This document shows positions 43,825 to 52,884 of a stretch of 64,000 bases of DNA, in pieces. This DNA is from Candidatus Melainabacteria bacterium (GTDB taxonomy: Bacteria > Cyanobacteriota > Vampirovibrionia > Vampirovibrionales > Vampirovibrionaceae): positions 1 through 64,000 of the forward strand of contig CABHPA010000111.1 in the NCBI GenBank assembly GCA_902168245.1, given 5' to 3'. Under the pieces are notes generated by a model. It worked only from the letters and a program-made list of their open reading frames with translations, did no database searches and was not told the origin of the DNA. The position numbers and the translations under genes were made by a program. Every line of letters starts with the position of its first letter. The stretch's first letter is position 1.

Positions 43825-43858
43825 AACAGGCTCCGAGTCAAACGATTCGGAGCCTGTT
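43825..43858 (+). terminator. Hairpin after skp
   Basis: Perfect 12-bp stem AACAGGCTCCGA / TCGGAGCCTGTT with a 10-nt loop. Only a weak T run follows, so it may act as an RNA 3'-end stabiliser as well as a terminator. Confidence 0.6.
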
Positions 43859-43894
43859 AGCGTTATTGACCGGCACGGCAGCGGACTATCTTTA

Positions 43895-43923
43895 CAGACA
43901 TTAACCCCAAAGGTTGGTACAAT
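43895..43923 (+). promoter_or_regulatory. Promoter of mutS, leaderless type
   Basis: CAGACA (43895-43900), 17 bp spacer, TACAAT (43918-43923), then 7 nt to ATG 43931. Confidence 0.55.
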
Positions 43924-43930
43924 CTTGCCC

Positions 43931-46534
43931 ATGAGAGAGTCCGCTGCCGCTATACCGCCTGCCGCTCACGGCAATTACAATACCATCAACTCTTTGAGCG
44001 TCGATCGCAGTAAAGCCACGCCCATGGTGGCTCAATTTCTGGAGGTTAAATCCCAGTATCCGGGGATTATCCTGTTTTACCGGATGGGAGATTTCTACGA
44101 AACCTTTTTTGAGGACGCCCTGATTACCGCCCGTGTGCTGGAAATTACGCTGACCGGCAGAGACGCGGGACAGGCCGGACGGATTCCCATGGCGGGCATC
44201 CCGGTAAAAGCGGCGGAAGCCTATTTAACCAAGTTGCTGGCCCAAAATTTTAAAGTGGCCATTTGCGAACAGATGGAAGATCCGGCCCAGGCAAAAGGGT
44301 TGGTCAAGCGGCAAGTGGTGCGGGTACTTTCCAGCGGGACGATTACCGAACAATCTTTGCTTCGCCCGGAAGAGAATAACTTTCTGGCCGCCATCACCCT
44401 GAAGGATAAACAGACCTGTGGCCTTGCCTACTGCGATATTACCACCGGGCAATTTCTGGTGACGGAGCTTTCCTATCTGGAATTGCTTTCCGAGCTGGAT
44501 AGAATCCGCCCGGTTGAAATCCTGGTAAAAGGGAAAAAGCGGCGGGCAGCTTCCAGCCAGGAGCTAGATGAATTTTTACCGGATGTTCCCGCCGACATTA
44601 CCGAAAGCTACCGCTGCACCCCACTAGTCGACAGTGCGTTCCAGGTGTCCGACACCCGGCAGATCCTGCTGGATTTGCTGAAAGTGAAAACGCTGGAGGG
44701 TTTCGGGCTGGAAAGTCTATCCATGGCCTTGCAGGCCGCCGGTACCATTGGGTATTACATCAGCCGCAATTTTCTGGAAAATCCGCCAATTTTTAACGGT
44801 ATCCGCAATTATTCGTTGCAACAAACCGTGACCATGAACACCACAGCCCGGCGCAATCTGGAATTACTATCTACAGTGAAAAACAACCAGTACGAAGGCA
44901 GCCTGCTATGGGTTTTGAACCGTACCTGCACCAGCATGGGCAGCCGATTGCTGCGTCAGTGGATTAACCAGCCGCTGACTCATTTGAATGAAATCCAATC
45001 CCGGCTGGACGGGGTAGAGGAACTGGTGCTGAACCCGGCCATTCGGGAATCCATTCGGCATATTCTACCGGATATTTACGATATTGAGCGTTTAAGTACG
45101 AAAGTCGCCAATATTACCGCCCAACCACGGGATTTAATCGCCCTCAAGCAATCCATTTCAAGGTTGCCGGATTTAAGCAACCTGCTGAAACCCCTGGAAA
45201 CCTTCTACCTGAGCCGAATGCAAGAGTTTCCACCCGAGTTGTTCAAGGCAATGGCCCTAATTGATCAGGCCATTGACGACACTCCGGCCCTGAACCTGAA
45301 AGAGGGCGGCATCATCCAGCAGGGCTATCATGCCGAGCTGGATCAGATGCGGGATTTGGTGCGAAACCATGAAGCCTGGCTGAGCGCCTACGAAGCCGAG
45401 CAACGGGAGCGCATCGGCGTTAAAACGCTGAAAGTCTCTTTTAATAGCGCGTTTGGCTACTTTATAGAAGTCACCCGCGCCAACAGCGGAGCAGTTCCGG
45501 CAGATTACCACCGCAAGCAAACCCTGACTAACGCGGAACGGTACACCACCGACATTTTAAAAAACCATGAAGGTCAGGTGCTGGACGCCCAAAGTCGCCA
45601 ATACGAGCTGGAATACAACCTGTTTATAGAACTGCGGCAAAAATTGCTGGCGTACGCCAACATTCTGGCGGATTGCGCCCAGCGGGTCGCGGTGCTGGAT
45701 GTGCTGCAATCGCTGGCGACGGTGGCGGTGGAACAGAATTACGTGCGCCCGCAGGTGGATGAGTCATATGAAATTAACCTGCAACAAAGCCGTCATCCGG
45801 TGGTGGAAAAGATGCTGCCGCTGGGCCGGTTTGTTCCCAACTGCGTCAGCCTGTCGGCGGATGCACATGAATATAAGATTCCGCAGATGATGATTATTAC
45901 CGGCCCCAACATGGCCGGAAAATCAACTTATATGCGGCAAGTCGCCCTGATTGTGCTGATGGCTCAAATGGGATCGTTCGTCCCGGCCAGCTATGCCCGC
46001 ATTGGATTGGTGGACGGTATTTACACCCGCGTAGGCGCGGTGGATGACCTTTCCAGCGGGCAATCCACGTTTATGGTGGAAATGAACGAAACCGCGCAAA
46101 TTCTAAACGGCGCTACCCGTCGCAGCCTGGTGCTGCTGGATGAAGTGGGGCGCGGCACCAGCACGTACGACGGCGTTTCAATCGCCTGGGCGGTGTCGGA
46201 ATACATCGCCAACCAAATGGGATGCCGCACCCTGTCTGCCACTCATTATCATGAGTTGAACACGCTGGAGCAAACCAACCTAAAAATTGCCAATTACCGG
46301 GTCTGCGTGACGGAAACCAACGGGGAAATCGAGTTTCTGCATACGGTGGAGCCTGGGTCGGCGCAAAAAAGCTACGGGATTCAAGTGGCAAAAATGGCGG
46401 GGATTCCGGGCGAGGTGATCCACAAGGCCGAAGCCCTGCTGAGCCAGATGCAGAAAAAGGAACTGGCCACCGTGGAAACCCGGCGCAGGGAAAGGCCGGA
46501 AGAATCGGAAGCTCCGCAGTTAAGCCTGTTTTAA
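43931..46534 (+). CDS. mutS: DNA mismatch repair protein MutS
   Basis: Recognises mispairs. The mismatch-binding Phe-x-Glu is in MGDFYETFFEDA near residue 52; the ABC ATPase has Walker A TGPNMAGKST near 660, signature DDLSSGQSTFMVEM, and Walker B LVLLDEVGRGTST. Length 867, normal. ATG 43931 is preferred to TTG 43925 because of the promoter position. Upstream of mnmE. Confidence 0.98.
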   Translation: MRESAAAIPPAAHGNYNTINSLSVDRSKATPMVAQFLEVKSQYPGIILFYRMGDFYETFFEDALITARVLEITLTGRDAGQAGRIPMAGIPVKAAEAYLTKLLAQNFKVAICEQMEDPAQAKGLVKRQVVRVLSSGTITEQSLLRPEENNFLAAITLKDKQTCGLAYCDITTGQFLVTELSYLELLSELDRIRPVEILVKGKKRRAASSQELDEFLPDVPADITESYRCTPLVDSAFQVSDTRQILLDLLKVKTLEGFGLESLSMALQAAGTIGYYISRNFLENPPIFNGIRNYSLQQTVTMNTTARRNLELLSTVKNNQYEGSLLWVLNRTCTSMGSRLLRQWINQPLTHLNEIQSRLDGVEELVLNPAIRESIRHILPDIYDIERLSTKVANITAQPRDLIALKQSISRLPDLSNLLKPLETFYLSRMQEFPPELFKAMALIDQAIDDTPALNLKEGGIIQQGYHAELDQMRDLVRNHEAWLSAYEAEQRERIGVKTLKVSFNSAFGYFIEVTRANSGAVPADYHRKQTLTNAERYTTDILKNHEGQVLDAQSRQYELEYNLFIELRQKLLAYANILADCAQRVAVLDVLQSLATVAVEQNYVRPQVDESYEINLQQSRHPVVEKMLPLGRFVPNCVSLSADAHEYKIPQMMIITGPNMAGKSTYMRQVALIVLMAQMGSFVPASYARIGLVDGIYTRVGAVDDLSSGQSTFMVEMNETAQILNGATRRSLVLLDEVGRGTSTYDGVSIAWAVSEYIANQMGCRTLSATHYHELNTLEQTNLKIANYRVCVTETNGEIEFLHTVEPGSAQKSYGIQVAKMAGIPGEVIHKAEALLSQMQKKELATVETRRRERPEESEAPQLSLF

Positions 46535-46553
46535 AAAGTGGGTTTTGCAAAAT

Positions 46554-46583
46554 TTGTTCAAAACTGAGGGACTGCGGTACACT
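46554..46583 (+). promoter_or_regulatory. Probable mnmE promoter
   Basis: TTGTTC (46554-46559), 18 bp spacer, TACACT (46578-46583). The leader would be about 100 nt, with AAAGG 7 nt before the ATG. Confidence 0.45.
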
Positions 46584-46692
46584 GAAGCAACCAAGCCAGT
46601 CGTTTTGGACGCTATAACTATCGTAAGGCGAAAAAAAAGCCGAAAAGAACATCACAGAAGTACACCTCAGATGTGCACTTGAAAGGTATACG

Positions 46693-48042
46693 ATGATCAG
46701 CACAGATACCACCATTGCCGCCATTGCCACCGCACGGGGCCAGGGAAGCGTAGCCGTCATCCGCATGAGCGGACGGGACGCCTGGAGCATTGCCAAGCGG
46801 ATTTTTTCCAGAAAAAAAAACCAGTTTGAAGCCGGGCGTATTTACCACGGCTGGATTGCCGATGACGGCGACATTATTGATGAAGTGCTACTGCTGATTT
46901 TCAAGAACCCCAACAGCTACACCGGCGAAGACGTGGTGGAAATCCACTGCCACGGGGGCGATGTGATTAGCCACAAGATTTTGAACCTGTGCGTTAAATA
47001 CGGCGCCCGCATCGCCATGCCCGGCGAATTCACCATGCGCGCGTTTTTAAGCGGCAAAATGGATTTAACCCAGGCCGAATCGGTGATGGATTTAATTTCC
47101 TCCCGCAGCGAGCGCCTGATCAGCCAGGCGTCCGCCAACCTGAAAAACCGCTCCCTGGGCCAATACATCGATGAAATGAGCAAGGGCTTGCTGGATTTGC
47201 AGGCCCAGATTGTGGCCAGCATCGACTTTCCCGATGAGGTGGACGAGCCGGACAGACAAGCGATTGCCGAAAAACTGGATGAGTGCCTGGCAGGCATTAG
47301 CCGCCTGAAGGAAAGCGCCCAGCGCAACCGCATGATTCGGGAAGGCTTGAAAGTGGCCATTCTGGGGATGCCCAACTCCGGCAAATCCTCGCTGTTTAAT
47401 GCTCTGCTGGCGCGGGATCGCTCCATCGTCACCGAACAGGCAGGCACCACACGCGATGTGATTACCGAGAGCTTCGACATTGACGGAATCCCGATTACGC
47501 TGATTGATACGGCGGGCATTCGGGAAACCCGCCACAGCATTGAGATGATGGGCATTCAGCGTAGTTGGCAGGCCGCCAGCGAAGCCCAGATTGTGCTGTA
47601 TTTAGTTGATACCTCGGTAGGCTTACTGCGTTACGATACGCAGATTTTAGCCAAGCTGGATCCACAAACCACCATTGTGTTAGGCAACAAAAAAGACTTG
47701 CTGCTGGCGGGGCATAAAAAATACGCCAACTGGATTTATGTGTCCGTCAAAACGCAGGAAGGCATGGAGAACGTGTACGCCGCCCTTCAGCAGAAAATTC
47801 GCGATTTTTCGCACGAGGACACCGGCTTGACCATTTCCCTGAACCAGCGCCAGATTCAGTGCTGCATTGACGTAGAAGAACAGCTGAAACACGCACAAGA
47901 GGCCATTCACTCCGCTTTGCCGCTGGACTTGGTGACATTGCCCATGACCGAAGCCCTGCGCAAGTTGGATGAGCTGATGGGCCGCGACACCACCGAGGAA
48001 GTGCTGACCAGCGTGTTCCAGCAATTCTGCGTGGGCAAGTAA
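46693..48042 (+). CDS. mnmE: tRNA modification GTPase MnmE
   Basis: GTPase partner of MnmG. Formyl-THF-binding N-terminal domain (DTTIAAIATARGQGSVAVIR), helical region, then the G domain: G1 GMPNSGKSS near residue 226, G3 DTAGIRET, G4 NKKD. It ends in the essential C-terminal FCVGK (family FCIGK), whose Cys is functionally important. Length 449. AAAGG lies 7 nt before the ATG. Confidence 0.98.
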   Translation: MISTDTTIAAIATARGQGSVAVIRMSGRDAWSIAKRIFSRKKNQFEAGRIYHGWIADDGDIIDEVLLLIFKNPNSYTGEDVVEIHCHGGDVISHKILNLCVKYGARIAMPGEFTMRAFLSGKMDLTQAESVMDLISSRSERLISQASANLKNRSLGQYIDEMSKGLLDLQAQIVASIDFPDEVDEPDRQAIAEKLDECLAGISRLKESAQRNRMIREGLKVAILGMPNSGKSSLFNALLARDRSIVTEQAGTTRDVITESFDIDGIPITLIDTAGIRETRHSIEMMGIQRSWQAASEAQIVLYLVDTSVGLLRYDTQILAKLDPQTTIVLGNKKDLLLAGHKKYANWIYVSVKTQEGMENVYAALQQKIRDFSHEDTGLTISLNQRQIQCCIDVEEQLKHAQEAIHSALPLDLVTLPMTEALRKLDELMGRDTTEEVLTSVFQQFCVGK

Positions 48043-48051
48043 AATAGCCGG

Positions 48052-48057
48052 TACAAT
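48052..48057 (+). promoter_or_regulatory. -10 box 7 nt ahead of a short ORF upstream of nagZ
   Basis: TACAAT, then 7 nt, then ATG 48065. The spacing copies the leaderless genes in this window; the -35 region is weak. Confidence 0.35.
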
Positions 48058-48064
48058 AGAAAGC

Positions 48065-48133
48065 ATGGTAGGGTATTCAGTTTCCTGCCGGGTTATTGGC
48101 TACCAGCCAATGCCAGTTTTTCAGTTTGAGTAG
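48065..48133 (+). CDS. Possible 22-residue leaderless leader peptide of nagZ
   Basis: ATG 48065 to TAG 48133, encoding MVGYSVSCRVIGYQPMPVFQ plus two residues. It ends 15 bp before the nagZ ATG. If translated it could couple or attenuate nagZ; it may equally be chance. Confidence 0.2.
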   Translation: MVGYSVSCRVIGYQPMPVFQFE

Positions 48134-48148
48134 GCAGGAACTTCAACA

Positions 48149-49756
48149 ATGGATTACCGGAACCTTTCCCTGGAAGAGCAAGTGGCCCAACTGTTTATGG
48201 TGGGTTACGATGGCGCGGAACCTAACCCCGTGACGCGGCGGTTTTTAGAGCGCGGGGTGGGCGGGCTGATTTTCTTTCGGGATAATTTTGACGCCCTGCA
48301 ACCCCAAACCACCGAAGCGATCGCCGACCGGCTCGGCAGCCTGGCCGAAATGGTTCCGGCGCATTTGCCCCGCCCGCTGTTCGGGATCGATCAGGAAGGC
48401 GGTCAGGTGGAACGGCTGCCCCACACGTTATTCCCCACGGCGCTGACGCCCAAGGCGGTAGCTTTGGCAAAAGAGCCGGAGAAACTGGCCCGCCAAATGT
48501 ACGCGGCGCTGGCGCAAAATTTGGTGAAGCTGGGCTTTAACCTGAATTTTTTCCCGACGCTGGATGTGAACTTCAGCCGCACCAACCCAATTATCGGGGT
48601 ACGCAGCTTTGGGGATAATGCGGCAACCGTGTGGCGCTTCGGGCAAATCGCGCTGGGAGCGTTTGAGCAGGCCGGATTAATTGCAGTTGGCAAGCATTTT
48701 CCGGGGCATGGGAACGGCACGGTGGATTCCCACCTGGATTTACCCACGCTGCATTTTACGGAAGAAGAGCTGACGCCCTTTCAACAAGCGATTGATGCGG
48801 GATTGCCCGCCATGCTGGTGGCGCACGGCTATTACCCTGCATTGCAAACCACCGACTTTGAAAAATCAGTCCCTTCTTCGGCCTCTCCAGCGGTTATTCA
48901 GGGGTTGCTACGCAAGCGTTGCGGCTTTAACGGCGTCATCATCACCGATGACATGTGCATGGGCGCCATCACCAAACATTGCACCCCGGTGGAAGCCGGG
49001 CTGGCCTCGCTGAAGGCGGGCGTGGATATTTTGCTGTACAAGCAAAGCACCGAAGATGAATGGGCGGTTTACCAGGCCGCCGTCCAGGCGTTTAAAGAAG
49101 GCGAACTACCGCTGGAGCAACTGTACGCCTCCTTGTCGCGCATTCACCGCTTAAAAGCGCGTTATTTGCCTGAACAAGCCATTGCACCCTCAGTAGCGGG
49201 TTTTACAACCCAGCAGTGCGCGCAGCAAGCCGATGCGATTGCCCGGCAAGGCATTAATACGCTGTTTGGCGATGAGGCCATATTGCCCCTGCCGCCGAAT
49301 CAAAGAGTTTTGCTAGTACATCCTGATCGCAGCAGCATGGGCAACTACGCGTTTGACGTGTCAACCTCTGAGGATTTGGACGCCTTATTCCGTCAAGCGG
49401 GGTTTACCAGCCTGGAGAGCCTCACCTTCCCGCCCCGGCAGCATTTTCAGCCAGAGGCAATTCTGGAAAACATTCGGCAAAGCCCGCAGATTATTCTCAT
49501 GGTCAGCTTCAATCCGCTGATTTATACCAGCCAGGCGGCTTTGTACGCACAGCTAAGGGAACGCTTCCCCAACGCGCCCGTGATTCTGGCTTCCGCCGGA
49601 ACGCCCTATGACCGCGACGCATTGCCCCACCCAAACCTGCATTTAAGCCTTTGCAGCTATCGTCCGGCCACCATGCGGGCATTGGCGCAGGTTATGGCAA
49701 CAGGGCTTGCCAGCGAGGCCAGGCCGCTTCCAGTTGCCGAGCCAAAGCCGCTGTAG
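48149..49756 (+). CDS. nagZ: Beta-N-acetylhexosaminidase, GH3 family (NagZ-type)
   Basis: Releases N-acetylglucosamine from muropeptides in wall recycling. The GH3 catalytic loop KHFPGHGNGTVDSHLDLP is near residue 185, and the nucleophile Asp is in VIITDDMCMGAI near 270. GIDQEGGQVERL is also conserved. At 535 residues it is longer than the single-domain NagZ (~340): a second alpha/beta domain (~360-520) is attached, as in Gram-positive types. AGGAAC is near the ATG. Its 3' end overlaps the opposite-strand glycerate kinase gene by 65 bp. Confidence 0.92.
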   Translation: MDYRNLSLEEQVAQLFMVGYDGAEPNPVTRRFLERGVGGLIFFRDNFDALQPQTTEAIADRLGSLAEMVPAHLPRPLFGIDQEGGQVERLPHTLFPTALTPKAVALAKEPEKLARQMYAALAQNLVKLGFNLNFFPTLDVNFSRTNPIIGVRSFGDNAATVWRFGQIALGAFEQAGLIAVGKHFPGHGNGTVDSHLDLPTLHFTEEELTPFQQAIDAGLPAMLVAHGYYPALQTTDFEKSVPSSASPAVIQGLLRKRCGFNGVIITDDMCMGAITKHCTPVEAGLASLKAGVDILLYKQSTEDEWAVYQAAVQAFKEGELPLEQLYASLSRIHRLKARYLPEQAIAPSVAGFTTQQCAQQADAIARQGINTLFGDEAILPLPPNQRVLLVHPDRSSMGNYAFDVSTSEDLDALFRQAGFTSLESLTFPPRQHFQPEAILENIRQSPQIILMVSFNPLIYTSQAALYAQLRERFPNAPVILASAGTPYDRDALPHPNLHLSLCSYRPATMRALAQVMATGLASEARPLPVAEPKPL

Positions 49757-50849
49757 GGTTTTCCATAGCCGCCTGCAACACGTCAGCAGGATCATCCGCC
49801 CGCACCAACGGAAACACCGACACATCCGCCAGTTGAGACAGGTGATTGGCCACCTGCCCGCAAAAGAAAAACACCGGCTTTTGATCCGCCCACACCAATA
49901 TGTTGCCAGTCGCCTTCCCCTGAAACGATGTGGCGTCCAGGCGCCCTTCGCCGGTAATCACCAGATCCGCCGCCTCAATCCTGCGACCTAGCCCCAATTG
50001 CCCCGCCACCCAATTACTGCCGGACACAATGCCGGAGCGAGGCAAAAGCCGCAGCCCGTAGGCCAGCCCGCCCGCAGCGCCCGCACCTGGCAAGGTAGCG
50101 CAATCCGTCCCGCAAGCCCGAACGATTAACCGATGGATATGGGCCAAACCCTTTTCCAGTTCAGCGCATTGCTTGGGGGTAGCGCCTTTTTGAGGGGCAA
50201 ACACAGCAGCCGCCCCTGTTTTGCCCAACAGCGGATTCACCACATCGGTGGCAATCAACAACTGCCCGTGAAACATTTCCCGGCGCGGCCACACCACGCG
50301 ATGCACCTGCTTTAAGTTGCCGCCGCACAAGGGTTCCTGAATAAGCCGATCCTGCTTGTCCAGAAATTCCACGCCCAATGCCTGCAACGCACCCATGCCC
50401 CCGTCGGTGGAAGCGCTGCCGCCCACGGTAATCACCAAGGTTTCGGGGTCGCAGGTATGCACGGCCTGGCGAATCAGTTCTCCTACCCCGTAAGAGGTGG
50501 CCTGTAACGGGCGCAATTCCCCACCGGGAAGCAACGTCAGTCCGTGGGCCTGGGCGGCTTCTATCACCACCATTTTTCTGGCGGCATGATAAAGGTAATG
50601 CGCCTGGGTTTTGAACCCCGCAATTGGCCCGGTAATGTTGGCCTCATACGCCTGAAACCCGGAATCCGCGCCTTGCAGCACGGCCAAAGTGTCGTCCCCC
50701 CCATCGGCAACCGGGCAGCAATCCAGCAAAATATTTTCGGGGAGCCGTTCCGCCAGAAAACCATGCACCAGCGCCGCAACCTGGTGTGCGGACAAGCTTC
50801 CCTTGAAGCAGGCGGGGGCAATCAGTATGCGATAGCTTGGCTTCGACAT
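49692..50849 (-). CDS. glxK: Glycerate kinase (GlxK/GarK family)
   Basis: Phosphorylates D-glycerate (usually to 2-phosphoglycerate) to feed lower glycolysis. N-terminus ILIAPACFKGSLSAHQVA, then VADGGDDTL, GGSASTDGGMG, GAGAAGGLAYGLR and ITGEGRLDATSFQGKA are family signatures. From ATG 50849 (GGAAAC just upstream) the length is 385, normal; the open frame runs further to 50978. It converges on nagZ with a 65-bp coding overlap. Confidence 0.94.
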   Translation of the reverse strand: MSKPSYRILIAPACFKGSLSAHQVAALVHGFLAERLPENILLDCCPVADGGDDTLAVLQGADSGFQAYEANITGPIAGFKTQAHYLYHAARKMVVIEAAQAHGLTLLPGGELRPLQATSYGVGELIRQAVHTCDPETLVITVGGSASTDGGMGALQALGVEFLDKQDRLIQEPLCGGNLKQVHRVVWPRREMFHGQLLIATDVVNPLLGKTGAAAVFAPQKGATPKQCAELEKGLAHIHRLIVRACGTDCATLPGAGAAGGLAYGLRLLPRSGIVSGSNWVAGQLGLGRRIEAADLVITGEGRLDATSFQGKATGNILVWADQKPVFFFCGQVANHLSQLADVSVFPLVRADDPADVLQAAMENPTAALARQLEAAWPRWQALLP

Positions 50850-51242
50850 GCGTTTCCGTTCAGTCTCGTGTGCGGCGCTGGAGCGGGTCTCTCTCCCAAC
50901 CCGGCCAATACTTGCCGCTACTGAAATTATGACATATTTATGTCCCCCTGTTCGGCAGCATCCGCAACGGGCTTGCATTTTTTACCCCCGGCAAAGCGCA
51001 CCGATTCCCCTGCGGCCCGCTAGGGCCATAGACACCAAAAGCCTGACGAAATCTTGCTCTTCATCTGTTTGAACGACGCCCAGGGAAAGATCGGTAATTT
51101 TACCGATGTGGGCCTCAACCAAAAAAACGAATATGATATTAAAGCTAGAGTATAAAAAAACAAATATTTTTGAGTGGCAAAAGTTTCAGGACCGTTAGCG
51201 GTAAGCCTTCCCTTAACCTATCCCCAACAAAGGAGACAGTGA
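50850..51242. other. 393-bp gap ahead of the pilin gene
   Basis: Divergent promoter region. It holds the perfect palindrome at 51090-51107, an AT-rich stretch (51130-51180) and the pilin ribosome binding site. No short ORF is convincing. Confidence 0.5.
51090..51107. promoter_or_regulatory. 18-bp perfect palindrome upstream of the pilin gene
   Basis: ATCGGTAATTTTACCGAT: 8-bp arms with a 2-bp centre. It lies about 135 bp before the pilin ATG. No T run follows, so an operator fits better than a terminator. Confidence 0.4.
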
Positions 51243-51665
51243 ATGAAAGTTCAAAAGGGTTTCACCTTGATAGAATTGGCGGTTGTAATCGCCATTATCG
51301 CCGTATTGGCTGCAGTTGCGCTGCCTCGTTTCGGTGACACCACCGCCCAGGCCGAATTGTCCAACATTAAGGATCTCAAATCCCAGTTATCCAGCGCGGC
51401 AGCTATTTACACCGCAGAACAAGCCAGCACACCCAACGCATTTACCGATTACGTAGATGCCACAGCCACAGCCACCAAACCAAAAACCCTCGCCCTAGGA
51501 CGTTTTGGCCCTAACTCTAGCCAAGCCCCCTGCACTGTAGGCGCCACCATTACCTGCGACACCACTTTCAATAAATGGAGCGTGACCTATACCTTTAACT
51601 CCGGCGTTGTCACTGGAACCGCCACCCCAAGAGGCGGAAACACCCTTGCGGCATCAAACTTCTAA
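51243..51665 (+). CDS. Type IV pilin / pseudopilin-like protein
   Basis: A 140-residue prepilin. Leader MKVQKG is cut before FTLIELAVVIAIIAVLAAV, with the conserved Glu5 and hydrophobic N-terminal helix. The C-terminal region has two Cys (APCTVGATITCD) that may form the disulfide of pilins. AAAGGAGA is 8 nt before the ATG. No other pilus genes (pilB, pilC, pilD, pilQ) are in the window. A strong terminator follows, as expected for a highly expressed major pilin. Pseudopilin of type II secretion is the alternative. Confidence 0.9.
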   Translation: MKVQKGFTLIELAVVIAIIAVLAAVALPRFGDTTAQAELSNIKDLKSQLSSAAAIYTAEQASTPNAFTDYVDATATATKPKTLALGRFGPNSSQAPCTVGATITCDTTFNKWSVTYTFNSGVVTGTATPRGGNTLAASNF

Positions 51666-51677
51666 AACTTAACCTTT

Positions 51678-51716
51678 GAGGAAGGCCGGGCAACCCACTC
51701 GGCCTTCCTCTTTTTT
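51678..51716 (+). terminator. Rho-independent terminator after the pilin gene
   Basis: Perfect 11-bp stem GAGGAAGGCCG / CGGCCTTCCTC with an 11-nt loop, followed by TTTTTT. The strongest terminator in the window. Confidence 0.95.
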
Positions 51717-51741
51717 ACATACTTCGGGATTTTGAGTGGTT

Positions 51742-52884
51742 ATGAACGCCCGCAGCCTGATTTTGGCCCCCTTGCTGGTGATGGTTTTACTCACCTTTCT
51801 GGTGGGCGGCACCGCCTACCAGCAAACCCAGAAATGGGAACAGGGCGTCACCGTGGCGGCCAACAACATCAGCCAGTTGGTCATTCTCAACAATATTCAG
51901 TGGGGTTTGCGCAAAATCCAGACGGATTTAATTGAGAATCCCCGACAAGCGACAGAAACCTGGCATGAATTGCAGCGGGAAGTGCTGGTGCTAAGTAAGC
52001 TCCAGCAACAGGATGGCGATTCGTTTGATACGGTTTATCCAGCTTCGTTGCAATTGATTTTACAGACCCCCAAGCCCTCGCCCACCGCCATTAGCGTATT
52101 GTTAAAGGGGCATTTCCTGTCCCTCAGCCTGGATCAGGTGGATCAGCTCAAGGCGCTGCAACAGGACGCCGAACACGTCACCCAACTGGTGACGCTGAGC
52201 ATGATTATTCTGGGGCTGGTGCTGACCGGCATTACCGCCTACGATCTGGACCAGCGGTTTCAGCAACTGGCGCGCTCGCGGGACTTGAACATCACCATTC
52301 AGGAGGAGGAGCGCCGCCGAATTGCCCAGGATTTGCACGATGGGGTGGTGCAGGAGCTGGTGGACTTGAAACGGAACTATCATCCCGAAAAAGTGGATAC
52401 TGTCATTAGCAACCTGCGCCGAGTATGCCATAACCTGAAGCCGCAAGTGCTGGAAGATTTGGGCCTGGCCAGCGCCCTGGAGTTCCTGGCCGACGAGTTG
52501 CAACAGGCAGGCGTGGAAAAAGTGCAACTTACCCTGGATGAGGAAGGACTGGAAACCTTGCCAAAGCATTACGAATTGCCCCTGTTTCGGGTGATTCAGG
52601 AGTTGTGTTCCAACATCAGGCACCACGCGCAAGCCACGCAGGTTAAATTGAACGTGACCTACAACCCGGCGGAAAGCCCGGTTTTAAGCGGTTTCGTCAG
52701 CGACAACGGCAAGGGCTTCGATCCCAAAAGCGTCCCTTCAAACCGCATGGGACTTGCCGGTGTGCGGGAACGCATCCAGCAAGTAGGCGGAAAGCTTAAT
52801 ATTCACAGTCAGCCCGGCAAGGGCAGCAAGTTTCAGTTTATCATCCCGGTAAAGCGCCATGACAAAAGCCCCCGTTCCGTCTAA
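51742..52884 (+). CDS. NarL-type sensor histidine kinase
   Basis: A 380-residue membrane kinase. Helix 1 (~8-28), an extracytoplasmic region of about 120 residues, helix 2 (~153-175), then HisKA_3: the phospho-accepting His in RRRIAQDLHDGVVQELV near 205. The HATPase domain has ELCSNIRHHAQAT, SDNGKGFDP and MGLAGVRERIQQVGG. The start could be GTG 51736 or ATG 51742. Its end overlaps the response regulator by 26 bp. The signal is unknown; the pilin gene is directly upstream but separated by a terminator. Confidence 0.92.
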   Translation: MNARSLILAPLLVMVLLTFLVGGTAYQQTQKWEQGVTVAANNISQLVILNNIQWGLRKIQTDLIENPRQATETWHELQREVLVLSKLQQQDGDSFDTVYPASLQLILQTPKPSPTAISVLLKGHFLSLSLDQVDQLKALQQDAEHVTQLVTLSMIILGLVLTGITAYDLDQRFQQLARSRDLNITIQEEERRRIAQDLHDGVVQELVDLKRNYHPEKVDTVISNLRRVCHNLKPQVLEDLGLASALEFLADELQQAGVEKVQLTLDEEGLETLPKHYELPLFRVIQELCSNIRHHAQATQVKLNVTYNPAESPVLSGFVSDNGKGFDPKSVPSNRMGLAGVRERIQQVGGKLNIHSQPGKGSKFQFIIPVKRHDKSPRSV

